NCBI GenBank assembly: GCA_944384125.1
Contig: CALWSF010000023.1
Coordinates: 1-56,190, forward strand
DNA from: an uncultured Lachnospiraceae bacterium
GTDB lineage: Bacteria; Bacillota; Clostridia; Lachnospirales; Lachnospiraceae
Length of the DNA: 56,190 nt
Direction of reading: 5' to 3'
The translations under genes and the position numbers were made by a program. Position 1 is the first letter of the stretch. The number at the start of each line of letters is the position of its first letter. Of this stretch, positions 34,409 through 43,301 are shown in pieces. The notes beneath the pieces were generated by a model. It worked only from the letters and a program-made list of their open reading frames with translations. It did not search any database and was not told where the DNA came from.

Positions 34409-34550
34409 CCTGCATTTTTCCTTTCTTTCGTAATTATTATTTTCCCATCTAATAGTTATATCAAAATCTCAATCTAAAATAAAGTGCAATTTATGTAAAA
34501 TTCAGTTATGTTTTTATTACGAAAACACATGTCTGCCGCAATTTTTATCT

Positions 34551-35804
34551 TCACACGGCAAACGCGTCCAGGCATATCCTGAAATACCAGAGATAGTCTG
34601 CCTTTTCTGTCTCCTCCGCCGTATAGATGGGATACACTGCAACCTGTTTCCCTCCAACGGAGTAGAAGACGCTTCCCACTGCCATCCCCTTCTCAACAGG
34701 TGCCTCCAGCTCCTTCGGATATTCATATCTGATAACCGGTTTTTCTCCCTCTTTTAGGAGCACTTTCAGGGTCTGCTCTTCCCTGTCAAGATTTAACGAG
34801 AGAGACACACTGTCCTGCCTTCCGTTTTTTACCGGAATTCTCGGGAATTCCTTTCCCCTCTCAAATATTTCACACATCTCATAGGAATTGAACGCGTAAT
34901 TTGCCAGTACACGCATATCCTCCCATTTATAAGTCTTGTGGGGAGGCCAGCCGCATCCCAGGAGTGCAACAGCAAATGCTTTGTTTCCGTCCTCCAGAGC
35001 AGCCACATAACAATATCCTGCACCAGCCGTAAATCCTGTTTTCCCGGACAATGCCTCCGGCATCATAGACAGCAGAGCATTGTGATTTGCAAGATAAAAG
35101 GATCTTTTTCCCGTTTCGTCTGCAACTGTGCGAGACTGTGTACGGGTAATTGCAAGAAACTCTTCCCGTTTAGGAGACTGATAAACGCAGTAACGCATAA
35201 TGAGAGCCAGATCTGCAGCTGTAGTGGAATGAATGTTTCCATTTTCCCCTTCTCCATCCAGACCATTGGGTGTCACAAAAAATGTATCACGGCACCCTAT
35301 GTCCCGGGCCTTCTGGTTCATCATCCCGGCAAATCCCTCAACAGAACCGCCGATATGCTCCGCAACTGCTACGGCTGAGTCATTATGTGATTCCAGCATG
35401 AGAGAATACAGAAGATCTTCAAGACGATATCTCTCCCCCTCCCGAATACCCATCTGAACATCGGGCATGGAGGCAGCCAGAGCAGACACCTCCACCAGAT
35501 CATCCATATTTCCCTGCTCAAGAGCCAGTATGCAGGTCATTATTTTTGTCGTACTTGCCATGGGCCTTTTCGTATTTTCTTCCTTCCCATACAGAATACG
35601 CCCTGTCTTCAGATCAAGAATAACAGCCGACTGCGCATTCAGCTTCAGCTCTGTTTTTGCCGGAGCATGCTCTTCACGGACATTTCCGGCCTCTTCCATC
35701 TGTCCAAAACTAACAGCCGCTCCGCAGGCAGACCTGAGCGGCAAAAATGCCAGAACAGCACCGGCCAGCAGAGCGGCTGCAATATTTTTTATTCTTCTTT
35801 TCAT
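34551..35804 (-). CDS. dacF: D-alanyl-D-alanine carboxypeptidase (S11, DacF-like)
   Basis: A 417-residue penicillin-binding protein. Signal-peptide-like N-terminus (MKRRIKNIAAALLAGAVLAF then a cleavage region near ACGAA). Catalytic triad motifs: S84-T-T-K87, S139-H-N141, K255-T-G. A C-terminal beta-rich domain (~280-400) precedes an amphipathic end (YLWYFRICLDAFAV) that may anchor it to the membrane surface. It trims the terminal D-Ala of peptidoglycan pentapeptides. Transcribed alone, downstream of the aminopeptidase gene by 68 nt. Confidence 0.93.
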   Translation of the reverse strand: MKRRIKNIAAALLAGAVLAFLPLRSACGAAVSFGQMEEAGNVREEHAPAKTELKLNAQSAVILDLKTGRILYGKEENTKRPMASTTKIMTCILALEQGNMDDLVEVSALAASMPDVQMGIREGERYRLEDLLYSLMLESHNDSAVAVAEHIGGSVEGFAGMMNQKARDIGCRDTFFVTPNGLDGEGENGNIHSTTAADLALIMRYCVYQSPKREEFLAITRTQSRTVADETGKRSFYLANHNALLSMMPEALSGKTGFTAGAGYCYVAALEDGNKAFAVALLGCGWPPHKTYKWEDMRVLANYAFNSYEMCEIFERGKEFPRIPVKNGRQDSVSLSLNLDREEQTLKVLLKEGEKPVIRYEYPKELEAPVEKGMAVGSVFYSVGGKQVAVYPIYTAEETEKADYLWYFRICLDAFAV

Positions 35805-35872
35805 TCTCCGTCCCCCGCTTCTCTCTCAGGCTACTATATGAAAGAAGAATAAATTTTATGAAAAGACAGGTT

Positions 35873-37963
35873 TCAGTTTCCACCCTTTCCCATTCTGTCA
35901 AGAGGCACATTAAGTGCCTCTGTCCCCGGCAGAGCAAAACGCCCGTTTGCTATAATCGCAGTTCTCTCCCCGTCAGCGCCCACAGCCTCAATGGAATCCA
36001 GCTCTGAATAGGGAAGCGTGATATCTGTATGGCAATTAAAATATGCTTCCTGCGGATTTTCATGTCTTTGAACCGAAAACGCATTCTCCCGGGCTTTCAT
36101 TTCTTTCCCGTCAGGATTATAAATAGGACAGTCCTCCATTCTGCTGTAGCACGTATCTCCCACCGCAAAATGAGGCCCCATCTTTTCCGCGATCAAAATC
36201 GGAAATTTGTCCAGAATCCCGTACCTTCCGGCAACCTCATATGCTGTTGTGTTAGTTCCGATAGCAAATTCTCCCATAGGAAGAAATTCGTGATTCTTTA
36301 AAATAACCTGCTTTACCAGATCCCGGCACTCTTTCTCTGAGTCAAAATTTCTGCATGTACAGGATACTGTCTTACCATCCTTAAACTCTATCTCAAGATC
36401 CCGGAACTGAAATTCTCCGATGTATACACTCCCTACATGCAGAATACCCGATGTTCCGGCAAGCAGAGGAGATGTAAACACCTCCCCCACCGGAATATTG
36501 ACATCTGCCACGCAATTCTCAAAATTTGTCTCCTTCTTCGGATCTCTCAGAGGAGGAAGGCAGACTGTAAGCCAGGTGCGATTCCCGTCACGGCCACGGA
36601 TTTCAACTCTGTCCGCTTTATCCAGGGCATCAATAATTTTCTGCTGAATATCCCGGTACAATTCATAATCCAGCGTATTAATGCGGATCGTCTCTCGGAA
36701 TATATCCTCAAAGTCCGGTCCGATCTCAGGAACAGGAAATGCAATAATTGTAAAGCTAGTCTCCGTTCCGGGGATAAAGGAATCAATAATCCCCATAGCT
36801 TCCGATGAATAAGAAAGCAGAAGCTTTTCCTGCTTTTCGCTGAGAGAAAACGCCTCACTTTTATTTATGGGTTTAAATGTCCTCTCCCCAAAGGTTTCCA
36901 CCACCGCCGGCCCCGCATATCCGGCAGCAAGCTCCCTCTGCTCCTCATATGCAACCCGGAGCACTGACAGCTTTCTCTCTTTAAATGCCTTATCCAGATA
37001 TATTGCATTGTCATAACGATGGTCATACTCATACTGCCTGTTTGCAGGAGTGCCATAATATCCGTTTGTCCGGGAAGAAGCTCGATTCATTGTTCCCACC
37101 GCTGCACGGACCAGCACAGGTTCAAGGCCCATTCTGCGGAAATTTTCAACTGCCCTGCGGATCATCCTTTCAAATCCGATAGGATAACGCAGCTGAACTG
37201 TCTTTTTGTTTTCATAGCTCCGGCCGGTAGCCGCAAAGCCCTTTCGATACCCCTCCGTGTAAGTATCCGCCATCCGGCATATCATTTCCTCGGGAAGAGA
37301 CGCCAGAAAAACGGACATTTCCTTTTCCGTATCAGAAATATACTCCCCGTATCTGTAGAGATACCGCACATCCGACAGATCACTGTCCATCACAATTGAT
37401 AAAGCAAAATCAAGAGACGGATCCAGAGTCTCACGGATTCTGTATGTCAGGGTCACATCGCAGTAATCGCTGACATAGTAGTAAAGAGCCTCTTTAAGCT
37501 CCTCAAGCTTTGGCTCCTCTTCCTCAAAAAGATTGTAAACCTCTATGAATATCTCTTCCAGTATAGTAAGATCTGTCAGACGGCTCTCGTAGGCATACAC
37601 AATTCCGCTCCGAATCTCCGTATACAGAAAAGAAAGCAGCGGGCCGTACTGCACGCCCAGAATACGGGAAGCATATGCCGGGTTGGCATAGCTCTCATCG
37701 TAATTTTCAGGAAGGACATCCCTGTAGAGCGCCTTATTCAGTTTCTCAAGTTCTGCCAGTCCCATGACTGCCAGCTCCCCGTTTTTCTGTTTCTCATACG
37801 TATCTTCAAGGAGCATTATAAATTCAGCTGTTCCGATAAAATAATTCCTGTATACATCAGAAACACTTGTCTCATCGAAAATACGGCCAATCCGTTCAGC
37901 CGCCAGCTCATGCCGCCCGGCTACTGCCTCATTCTCCTCCCGAAATAAATCCCAGTATTTCAT
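35873..37963 (-). CDS. M29-family aminopeptidase
   Basis: A 696-residue metallo-aminopeptidase. The C-terminal ~370 residues are the M29 (thermophilic leucyl aminopeptidase) domain: VADVNIPVGEVFTSP and FLPMGEFAIGTN each provide a glutamate ligand, AEKMGPHFAVGD and FNCHTDITLP provide His/Asp. The N-terminal ~320 residues are a helical extension common in Clostridia versions and much longer than in Bacillus AmpS. ATG 37963 is fixed by AGGAGGT 7 nt upstream; a longer frame to 38230 overlaps the preceding small membrane gene. Cytoplasmic peptide turnover is the likely role. Confidence 0.88.
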   Translation of the reverse strand: MKYWDLFREENEAVAGRHELAAERIGRIFDETSVSDVYRNYFIGTAEFIMLLEDTYEKQKNGELAVMGLAELEKLNKALYRDVLPENYDESYANPAYASRILGVQYGPLLSFLYTEIRSGIVYAYESRLTDLTILEEIFIEVYNLFEEEEPKLEELKEALYYYVSDYCDVTLTYRIRETLDPSLDFALSIVMDSDLSDVRYLYRYGEYISDTEKEMSVFLASLPEEMICRMADTYTEGYRKGFAATGRSYENKKTVQLRYPIGFERMIRRAVENFRRMGLEPVLVRAAVGTMNRASSRTNGYYGTPANRQYEYDHRYDNAIYLDKAFKERKLSVLRVAYEEQRELAAGYAGPAVVETFGERTFKPINKSEAFSLSEKQEKLLLSYSSEAMGIIDSFIPGTETSFTIIAFPVPEIGPDFEDIFRETIRINTLDYELYRDIQQKIIDALDKADRVEIRGRDGNRTWLTVCLPPLRDPKKETNFENCVADVNIPVGEVFTSPLLAGTSGILHVGSVYIGEFQFRDLEIEFKDGKTVSCTCRNFDSEKECRDLVKQVILKNHEFLPMGEFAIGTNTTAYEVAGRYGILDKFPILIAEKMGPHFAVGDTCYSRMEDCPIYNPDGKEMKARENAFSVQRHENPQEAYFNCHTDITLPYSELDSIEAVGADGERTAIIANGRFALPGTEALNVPLDRMGKGGN

Positions 37964-37968
37964 CGTCT

Positions 37969-38295
37969 TTACCTCCTGAATCCAATCAGAATTATTACCA
38001 GCCAGAGAATTACCATCACTCCGCCAACGACTGTTCCTATCCGGGCCAGCAGATAATTTTTTTCCTCCTCCCGGAAAGAACGCTTCCCATATATGAGAGA
38101 GGCGCAGGAAAATAAAAGACTGGAAAAACACATGGAAATAGCTCCCAGCGGCGTATTTCCCTGATTTCTGACACTGATTACCATGCCGGCCACACCCAGA
38201 ACCAGGCTTACTGCTGCCAGACCGACACACCAGTAACTGTTTTCTGCCATCGGTTTTCTGATATAGGAAATACGGTTATCTGTTTGATGCTCCAT
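37969..38295 (-). CDS. Small two- to three-helix membrane protein (DUF6142-like)
   Basis: A 108-residue membrane protein with hydrophobic segments at about 23-42, 50-68 and 85-104 and a cytoplasmic KRSFREEEKNY loop. It resembles the DUF6142 family of Clostridia; no function is known. AGGAGG lies 10 nt upstream of ATG 38295. It overlaps the VanZ-like gene by 20 nt and ends 5 nt before the aminopeptidase start, so the three are one unit. Confidence 0.75.
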   Translation of the reverse strand: MEHQTDNRISYIRKPMAENSYWCVGLAAVSLVLGVAGMVISVRNQGNTPLGAISMCFSSLLFSCASLIYGKRSFREEEKNYLLARIGTVVGGVMVILWLVIILIGFRR

Positions 38296-38746
38296 TCTTC
38301 CAACGCCTCCTGACTATCCGTATAAATGACACTGACAGATATCCTGTCACGCCTCCAAGTGTATTTAAAAACATATCATCCACATCAAAGCTTCCAATCT
38401 TAAAAACCAGCTGAACCGTTTCAATAAAAAAACTCATGAGAAAACTCAGAAGAAACGTATTATACCATATACGGCCTCTCCGGCTTATGATTGGCAGAAT
38501 AAAACCAAATGGCACAAAACACAGTACATTTCCCAGTGTATTGAGCAGAAATGCACGCATCCCCAGAAGCTCCCTGTAACGATAAAATCTTTTTATCTCC
38601 TTAAACAGTACAAGGTTATAAGCATACTCCGCATGTCCGGAGCGGCCGAACCCATCTGAAAAAAACATAAAATAAGTCAGCGACACCAGATAACAGACAA
38701 ACATAATCCAACATATTTTCTGATGCAGCCTCGTCCGTTTAAACAT
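38276..38746 (-). CDS. VanZ-like family membrane protein
   Basis: A 156-residue protein with four membrane helices. NLVLFKEIKRF, NTLGNVLCFVPFGFILP and SFFIETVQLVFKIGSFDVDD are typical of the VanZ-like family, associated with low-level teicoplanin resistance in one enterococcal member but of unknown function here. ATG 38746 follows GGGG at 5-nt spacing; a longer frame (to 38914) would overlap a terminator and a small gene. Confidence 0.85.
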   Translation of the reverse strand: MFKRTRLHQKICWIMFVCYLVSLTYFMFFSDGFGRSGHAEYAYNLVLFKEIKRFYRYRELLGMRAFLLNTLGNVLCFVPFGFILPIISRRGRIWYNTFLLSFLMSFFIETVQLVFKIGSFDVDDMFLNTLGGVTGYLSVSFIRIVRRRWKNGASNR

Positions 38747-38794
38747 AATTTCCCCATCACAATCTATCAGTCTTGTATCCACCGTCAACTGCGG

Positions 38795-38826
38795 AAAAAG
38801 GCATCCGCTCCTCATCTGCGGATGCC
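38795..38826 (-). terminator. Terminator after the 49-residue membrane protein gene
   Basis: GGCATCCGC-N9-GCGGATGCC followed on the minus strand by TTTTT, 10 nt after the stop at 38836. Separates the small gene from the VanZ-like unit. Confidence 0.85.
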
Positions 38827-38835
38827 AGATATTAT

Positions 38836-38985
38836 CTAAAAAGTAATTTCCGACTTGCGTTTTAAAAGAACAGCCCCGCTGACTATCGCCATCACACCGG
38901 CCGTTACTCCACACACAATAATTACGCTCCCAATCACAAGATTGATTACGCCGGCTCCCCGCATTGTTTTATAGATCCTCTCCAT
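38836..38985 (-). CDS. Conserved-looking 49-residue membrane protein
   Basis: ATG 38985 has AAGGAG about 10 nt upstream. The product begins MERIYKTMRGAG, has one or two short hydrophobic segments (about 13-25 and 27-41: NLVIGSVIIVCGV, TAGVMAIVSGAVLL) and a basic end KRKSEITF. The Gly-containing helices suggest a hairpin in the membrane. Similar small proteins occur in Lachnospiraceae as far as I recall; no function is known. It follows pyrE by 115 nt and is closed by a strong terminator, so it may be the last cistron of the pyr transcript or a separate unit. Confidence 0.72.
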   Translation of the reverse strand: MERIYKTMRGAGVINLVIGSVIIVCGVTAGVMAIVSGAVLLKRKSEITF

Positions 38986-39100
38986 AAGCAGACATCTCCT
39001 TCCAGTCCCTCACAGCCGTTTCACAGCGGCCGCCGGACACACTCAACTTTGCCGTCCGAGCCTATGCCGAAGCCAGCGCACTCATCGACCGGACAGCCTG

Positions 39101-39775
39101 TTATTTTACTCCATACTGATCATAATATGCATCTATTGCCGCTTTCAGACCATCATCTATCACGATGCGGCCCTGACACTCACGGTTGTAAAGGTGTTCC
39201 ACCACATCCGCCATTGTTACGATAGCCGCGGTCGGAAAACCATATTCATCGCGGATCTCCTCAAGTGCACTTTTCTCGCCTTTTCCTCTCTCCATACGAT
39301 TCAGAGATACAATAAGACCCTTAATCTCCACATCTGCCTGTGCCCGGATAATCGGGAATGTTTCCTCAATAGACTTGCCGGATGTGGTAACATCCTCTAT
39401 AATAATCACTCTGTCTCCGTCCTTCAGCTTACTGCCGAGAAGGATTCCGGTATCTCCATGATCCTTTACCTCCTTGCGGTTGGAGCAGTAACGGACCTCT
39501 TTTCCGTAAAGCTCACTGATTGCCATGGCTGTTGCCACTGACAGAGGAATTCCCTTGTAAGCAGGCCCGAAAAGAACATCAAAATCCAGACCGTAATTAT
39601 CGTGAATGGCCTTTGCATAGTATTCTCCCAGACGTCTCAGCTGCATTCCTGTGACGTATGCGCCGGCATTCATGAAAAACGGAGACTTTCTCCCGCTTTT
39701 TAATGTAAAATCGCCGAATTTCAGCACTTCACTTTCGACCATAAAGCCGATAAAATCTTTCTTATACTGTTCCAT
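39101..39775 (-). CDS. pyrE: Orotate phosphoribosyltransferase
   Basis: A 224-residue type I phosphoribosyltransferase joining orotate to PRPP to give OMP. The PRPP-binding motif is VIIIEDVTTSGKS (about 122-134); FTLKSGRKSPFFMNAG and GPAYKGIPL are orotate/PRPP contacts; the RKEVKDHGDTG loop carries catalytic lysines. GGAGGG lies 10 nt upstream, spanning the pyrD stop. Last clear enzyme of pyrF-K-D-E. Confidence 0.97.
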   Translation of the reverse strand: MEQYKKDFIGFMVESEVLKFGDFTLKSGRKSPFFMNAGAYVTGMQLRRLGEYYAKAIHDNYGLDFDVLFGPAYKGIPLSVATAMAISELYGKEVRYCSNRKEVKDHGDTGILLGSKLKDGDRVIIIEDVTTSGKSIEETFPIIRAQADVEIKGLIVSLNRMERGKGEKSALEEIRDEYGFPTAAIVTMADVVEHLYNRECQGRIVIDDGLKAAIDAYYDQYGVK

Positions 39776-39781
39776 GTATAT

Positions 39782-40705
39782 TTATCCCTCCGTATCCGCT
39801 TTCGCTACCGCTCCGATAAGTTCATTTATATCCTGTATGCCGTACAGATTCATGTAATCTTCAATTCCTCTTACAATATCCTCCGTGGCGTATGGATTAT
39901 GGAAATTTGCCGTTCCGACAGCTACTGCCGTCGCTCCTGCCAGAATAAACTCTATGGCATCATCCGCCGTCATAATACCGCCCATGCCGATAATGGGAAG
40001 TTTCACTGCCTGCGAAACCTGATAAACCATGCGGACTGCCACAGGCTTCACGGCCGGTCCGGAAAGACCACCCGTACGGTTGGCCAGAGCAAATTTTCTC
40101 TTATGAATATCAATTTTCATTCCGGTCAGAGTATTGATCAGAGAAAGCGCATCCGCTCCCCCTGCCTCGGCGGCCTTTGCCATTACCGTTATATCCGTGA
40201 CATTGGGGCTCAGCTTCATAATAACAGGCTGCTTCGCATGGCGCTTTACTTCCCTGGTAATCATCTCCACTGCCTTCGGATCCTGGCCGAAAGCAATACC
40301 TCCCTCCTTGACGTTGGGACAGGAAATATTGATCTCCAGCATATCCGCCGGCTGGTCGCCAAGTTTTTCCACAACATCAATATAGTCTTCTGTCGTTTTT
40401 CCGCACACATTTACAATTATCTTTGTATCAAACTGCCTGAGAAACGGAAGATCTCTCGATGCAAACACATCAAATCCCGGATTCTGAAGACCGATGGCAT
40501 TGAGCATACCGCCGTATACCTCAGCGATGCGGGGCGTCGGATTTCCCGGCCACGGCACATTGGCCACGCCTTTTGTAACCACGGCTCCCAGATGATTAAG
40601 ATTTACCATCTCTCCATATTCTGCGCCGGAACCGAAAGTGCCTGATGCCGTCATGACAGGATTTTTCAGTTCTACCCCTGCAAGATTTACTTTCGTGCTA
40701 ATCAT
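39782..40705 (-). CDS. pyrD: Dihydroorotate dehydrogenase B, catalytic subunit
   Basis: A 307-residue FMN TIM-barrel enzyme (class 1B) that oxidises dihydroorotate to orotate, passing electrons to PyrK and NAD+. Catalytic Cys lies in VNVCGKTTEDY-like NISCPNVKEGG (NISCPN); FMN contacts include ASGTFGSG, GMGGIMTADDA and AVGTANF. ATG 40705 overlaps the pyrK stop (ATGA) with GGAGG 7 nt upstream, as expected for a 1:1 complex. Confidence 0.97.
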   Translation of the reverse strand: MISTKVNLAGVELKNPVMTASGTFGSGAEYGEMVNLNHLGAVVTKGVANVPWPGNPTPRIAEVYGGMLNAIGLQNPGFDVFASRDLPFLRQFDTKIIVNVCGKTTEDYIDVVEKLGDQPADMLEINISCPNVKEGGIAFGQDPKAVEMITREVKRHAKQPVIMKLSPNVTDITVMAKAAEAGGADALSLINTLTGMKIDIHKRKFALANRTGGLSGPAVKPVAVRMVYQVSQAVKLPIIGMGGIMTADDAIEFILAGATAVAVGTANFHNPYATEDIVRGIEDYMNLYGIQDINELIGAVAKADTEG

Positions 40706-41466
40706 AAATCCACCTCCTGCGCCGGGAAGACAGGACCGTCTTTACAGATCCGCCTGTTGTGTACATTGCTGTGAGAATCCACATCTCTGGTCTTACATAC
40801 ACAGGCAAGGCAGGCACCGATCCCGCATGCCATCTTCTCCTCGAGAGAAATATAACAGGGAATACCTTCTTTTGCCGCATATTCCTTCAGGGCACGGAGC
40901 ATAGGTGTAGGACCGCAGGCATACATCACATCAGCCGACAGGCCGTTCTCCCTGATGGCATCCAGAACATTCCCATGGCTTCCGACGCTTCCGTCCTCCG
41001 TAGCAACGAATACTTCCCCATACGCTTCAAACTCGTCCCGCAGAAAGAGATTTTCATCCCGGTATCCCAGAATAATCTGCTTTTCACAGTTTAACTGTTT
41101 TGCCAGTTCCAGCATGGGCGGTATCCCAATTCCGCCTCCAATGAGAAATACATTTTCTCCTTCCCGGGGAAAACCGTTTCCAAGAGGTCCCATTATGTCA
41201 ATGGGATCTCCCGATACATATCCTGAAAACTCCTGCGTACCTGCACCCGCAATCCGGTAAACAATGCGCAGACGTCCTTCCTCCGGGTCCGCCTCACAGA
41301 TGCTGATAGGCCGCGGCAGAATCCGCGAACCGTCCCGGCTGTAAACGGCAATAAACTGTCCCGGCTTTGCAGAAGCAGCCATCTCTGTAATAATCCACAT
41401 GCTGAAAATTCCCGGTGCCAGTTCCTCCTGGCTGTAAACCACTGCCGTTTCCTTTTTCTGTGCCAT
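40702..41466 (-). CDS. pyrK: Dihydroorotate dehydrogenase B, electron-transfer subunit
   Basis: A 254-residue FAD and [2Fe-2S] protein that links PyrD to NAD+. RPISICEAD is the FAD-binding RPxS-type motif, GGGIGIPPMLELA the NAD-binding start, and C-G-I-G-A-C-L-A-C plus the Cys in RRIC the four iron-sulfur ligands near the C-terminus. It sits between pyrF and pyrD. Confidence 0.96.
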   Translation of the reverse strand: MAQKKETAVVYSQEELAPGIFSMWIITEMAASAKPGQFIAVYSRDGSRILPRPISICEADPEEGRLRIVYRIAGAGTQEFSGYVSGDPIDIMGPLGNGFPREGENVFLIGGGIGIPPMLELAKQLNCEKQIILGYRDENLFLRDEFEAYGEVFVATEDGSVGSHGNVLDAIRENGLSADVMYACGPTPMLRALKEYAAKEGIPCYISLEEKMACGIGACLACVCKTRDVDSHSNVHNRRICKDGPVFPAQEVDL

Positions 41467-41477
41467 GTGCGCCTCCT

Positions 41478-42395
41478 TTACAGTACACTTCCGATATCAG
41501 CAATCATATCAACAACCGCCTGTCTCGCCGCATCGCCGAAATGATCGGCGCCGAACGAAGCATACTGCTCTTTTTTGTATGCTGCAATGATGCCACGGGA
41601 AGAATTGACAATAGCGCCCAGACCATCTTCATTAAAACAATACCGGAGATCCTGAGCCGTCGCTCCCTGTGCTCCGTATCCCGGCACAAGAAAATATGTT
41701 TTCGGCATAAGGCGGCGGAGAATCCGGCTCATCTCAGGGTAAGTAGCCCCCACAACAGCTCCCACATTGCTGTACTCGCCATCCATCGAAGCCTCGCCCC
41801 ATTCAACCACTTTCTCGGCTACCAGCTCGTAGAGCGGCCGGCCGTCTATCACTCTGTCCTGGAACTCTCCGCTGGAGGGATTTGATGTTTTAACAAGTAC
41901 AAAGATTCCGCGATCACACTGACTGCATACATCCACAAACGGCTTAACCCCGTCTGTACCCAGATACGGATTTACCGTAACAAAATCAGAGTGAAACCCT
42001 TCATATGTCCGGCTTTCAACCTGCACGGTTCCCAGATGCCCTGCAGCATACGCAGCAGACGTGGATCCGATATCGCCGCGCTTTACATCGCCGATCACAA
42101 GCAGTCCCTTGTCCTGACAATACTTAACTGTCCTTTCATAGACTTTGAGCCCCTCAATGCCAAACTGCTCATACATGGCAATCTGCGGCTTTACAGCAGG
42201 GATCAAATCAGCAGTTGCATCCACAATCGTTTTATTGAACTGCCAGACCGCCTCAGCAGCTCCCTCGAGAGTCTCCCCCAGCTCCTTAAACGCTTTCTCC
42301 TTTACCTGCTCCGGAATATAGCCAAGCATGGGATCAAGACCCACACAGATGGGGGCCTTTGTCTTCTGAATCTTTTCAATTAACTTGCTAACCAT
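41478..42395 (-). CDS. pyrF: Orotidine 5'-phosphate decarboxylase (long form)
   Basis: A 305-residue class 2 OMP decarboxylase that makes UMP. APICVGLDPML opens the barrel, DVKRGDIGSTSAAYA carries the catalytic Lys-Asp array, and FLVPGYGAQGA and VNSSRGIIAAY are phosphate-binding loops. First gene of pyrF-K-D-E. The start is ATG 42395, with GGAGG 8 nt upstream; a GTG at 42398 is the alternative. Confidence 0.96.
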   Translation of the reverse strand: MVSKLIEKIQKTKAPICVGLDPMLGYIPEQVKEKAFKELGETLEGAAEAVWQFNKTIVDATADLIPAVKPQIAMYEQFGIEGLKVYERTVKYCQDKGLLVIGDVKRGDIGSTSAAYAAGHLGTVQVESRTYEGFHSDFVTVNPYLGTDGVKPFVDVCSQCDRGIFVLVKTSNPSSGEFQDRVIDGRPLYELVAEKVVEWGEASMDGEYSNVGAVVGATYPEMSRILRRLMPKTYFLVPGYGAQGATAQDLRYCFNEDGLGAIVNSSRGIIAAYKKEQYASFGADHFGDAARQAVVDMIADIGSVL

Positions 42396-42433
42396 CACAT
42401 TTTCCTCCGGGATTCATTCGTATAATCTCATAT

Positions 42434-42462
42434 ATTCTATCATAACTGCTATAGCGTTTCAA
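42434..42462 (-). promoter_or_regulatory. Promoter of the pyrFKDE operon
   Basis: TTGAAA (42457-42462), 17-nt spacer, TAGAAT (42434-42439). It leaves a leader of only ~30 nt before pyrF, too short for a PyrR-type attenuator, so control must act elsewhere. Confidence 0.65.
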
Positions 42463-42486
42463 GACAGCGATTTCCCTTTTATTTTC

Positions 42487-42523
42487 CAAAAAAGCGCTGC
42501 CTCTCCTCAGTGGAGAGACAGCG
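42487..42523 (-). terminator. Terminator of the lrgAB-nitroreductase operon
   Basis: CGCTGTCTCTCC-N5-GGAGAGGCAGCG (12 bp with one G-U) then TTTTTT on the minus strand. The stem overlaps the nitroreductase stop codon at 42507-42509. Confidence 0.9.
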
Positions 42524-43271
42524 TAGCAACATAGTCTCCGTTTTTATATGTTTTAGATGCAAAATGCTCATCCGTAACAGTCTCCAGTTCCATCCAGAGT
42601 TCCTCCGCCGCCAGCATGATGTGGGAAAGCATAATACCTATGCTGAACTCCCGCATTGCACGTGCGGATTTACCCGGTATTCTGTTTTTCTGAGCAAAAA
42701 CATAAATCCGATCTGAATAGACGATAAACCGCCAGGGCTGCGAATTAAAAGCAGATGGAGCCAGTCTCGCTGCCCGCAGTATGGTCTTCATCTGCTCGCC
42801 GGCCTCCTCCTTGAATATGCACAGCTCATTTAACGGCAGCCGCTTGGCCAGCGGACTCTCCCGGTAAAGTCTTCCCTCCGGATATCCGAATGCCACAAGC
42901 ATCATACACTTTTTACCATTTTTCGATTTCACAGAAGGATGGGAGCCGCCCAGATAGCAGGTACCGAGACCCTTGACCGTCATATAGAGCACCATCTGCT
43001 CCATTATATAGCCGGCATTTCTCTCGCTTCCCTCTTCCTGCTCCGAATAAATCGCCAGATAGTAAGGCGCTTCTGCTTTCCAGAGCCCCTTTACCCCGGC
43101 TTTTCCCTTTGTGTTATCCAAAATATCCAGCTCCGTGCGGATTCTGTCATTCAATCTGGAGGTCTTTTCAAAATAAGAACGTATCTGCGCCAGGAGCTTT
43201 TCAGGAACCTCTTTATCCGTATATTTTCTAACAGAATGACGACATCCTATCGCCTCATAAAGATTCATCAT
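42507..43271 (-). CDS. Nitroreductase-family flavoprotein
   Basis: A 254-residue FMN-dependent nitroreductase. CRHSVRKYTDKEV near the start and RAARLAPSAFNSQPWRF around residue 170 are FMN-binding; the protein is longer than minimal NfsB-type enzymes because the two halves of the active site are separated (TM1586-like arrangement). Physiological substrate unknown. ATG 43271 (or 43268) is preceded by GAGGGGAG. It lies 30 nt after lrgB and is the last gene of that operon. Confidence 0.85.
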   Translation of the reverse strand: MMNLYEAIGCRHSVRKYTDKEVPEKLLAQIRSYFEKTSRLNDRIRTELDILDNTKGKAGVKGLWKAEAPYYLAIYSEQEEGSERNAGYIMEQMVLYMTVKGLGTCYLGGSHPSVKSKNGKKCMMLVAFGYPEGRLYRESPLAKRLPLNELCIFKEEAGEQMKTILRAARLAPSAFNSQPWRFIVYSDRIYVFAQKNRIPGKSARAMREFSIGIMLSHIMLAAEELWMELETVTDEHFASKTYKNGDYVATLSLH

Positions 43272-43301
43272 GCTCTCCCCTCCCTGTCCCAAATCCGGCA
43301 T

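Noticed and set aside
42396-42470. PyrR-type attenuator before the pyr operon
   Set aside because: The leader from the promoter to pyrF is ~30 nt with no terminator/antiterminator hairpins.
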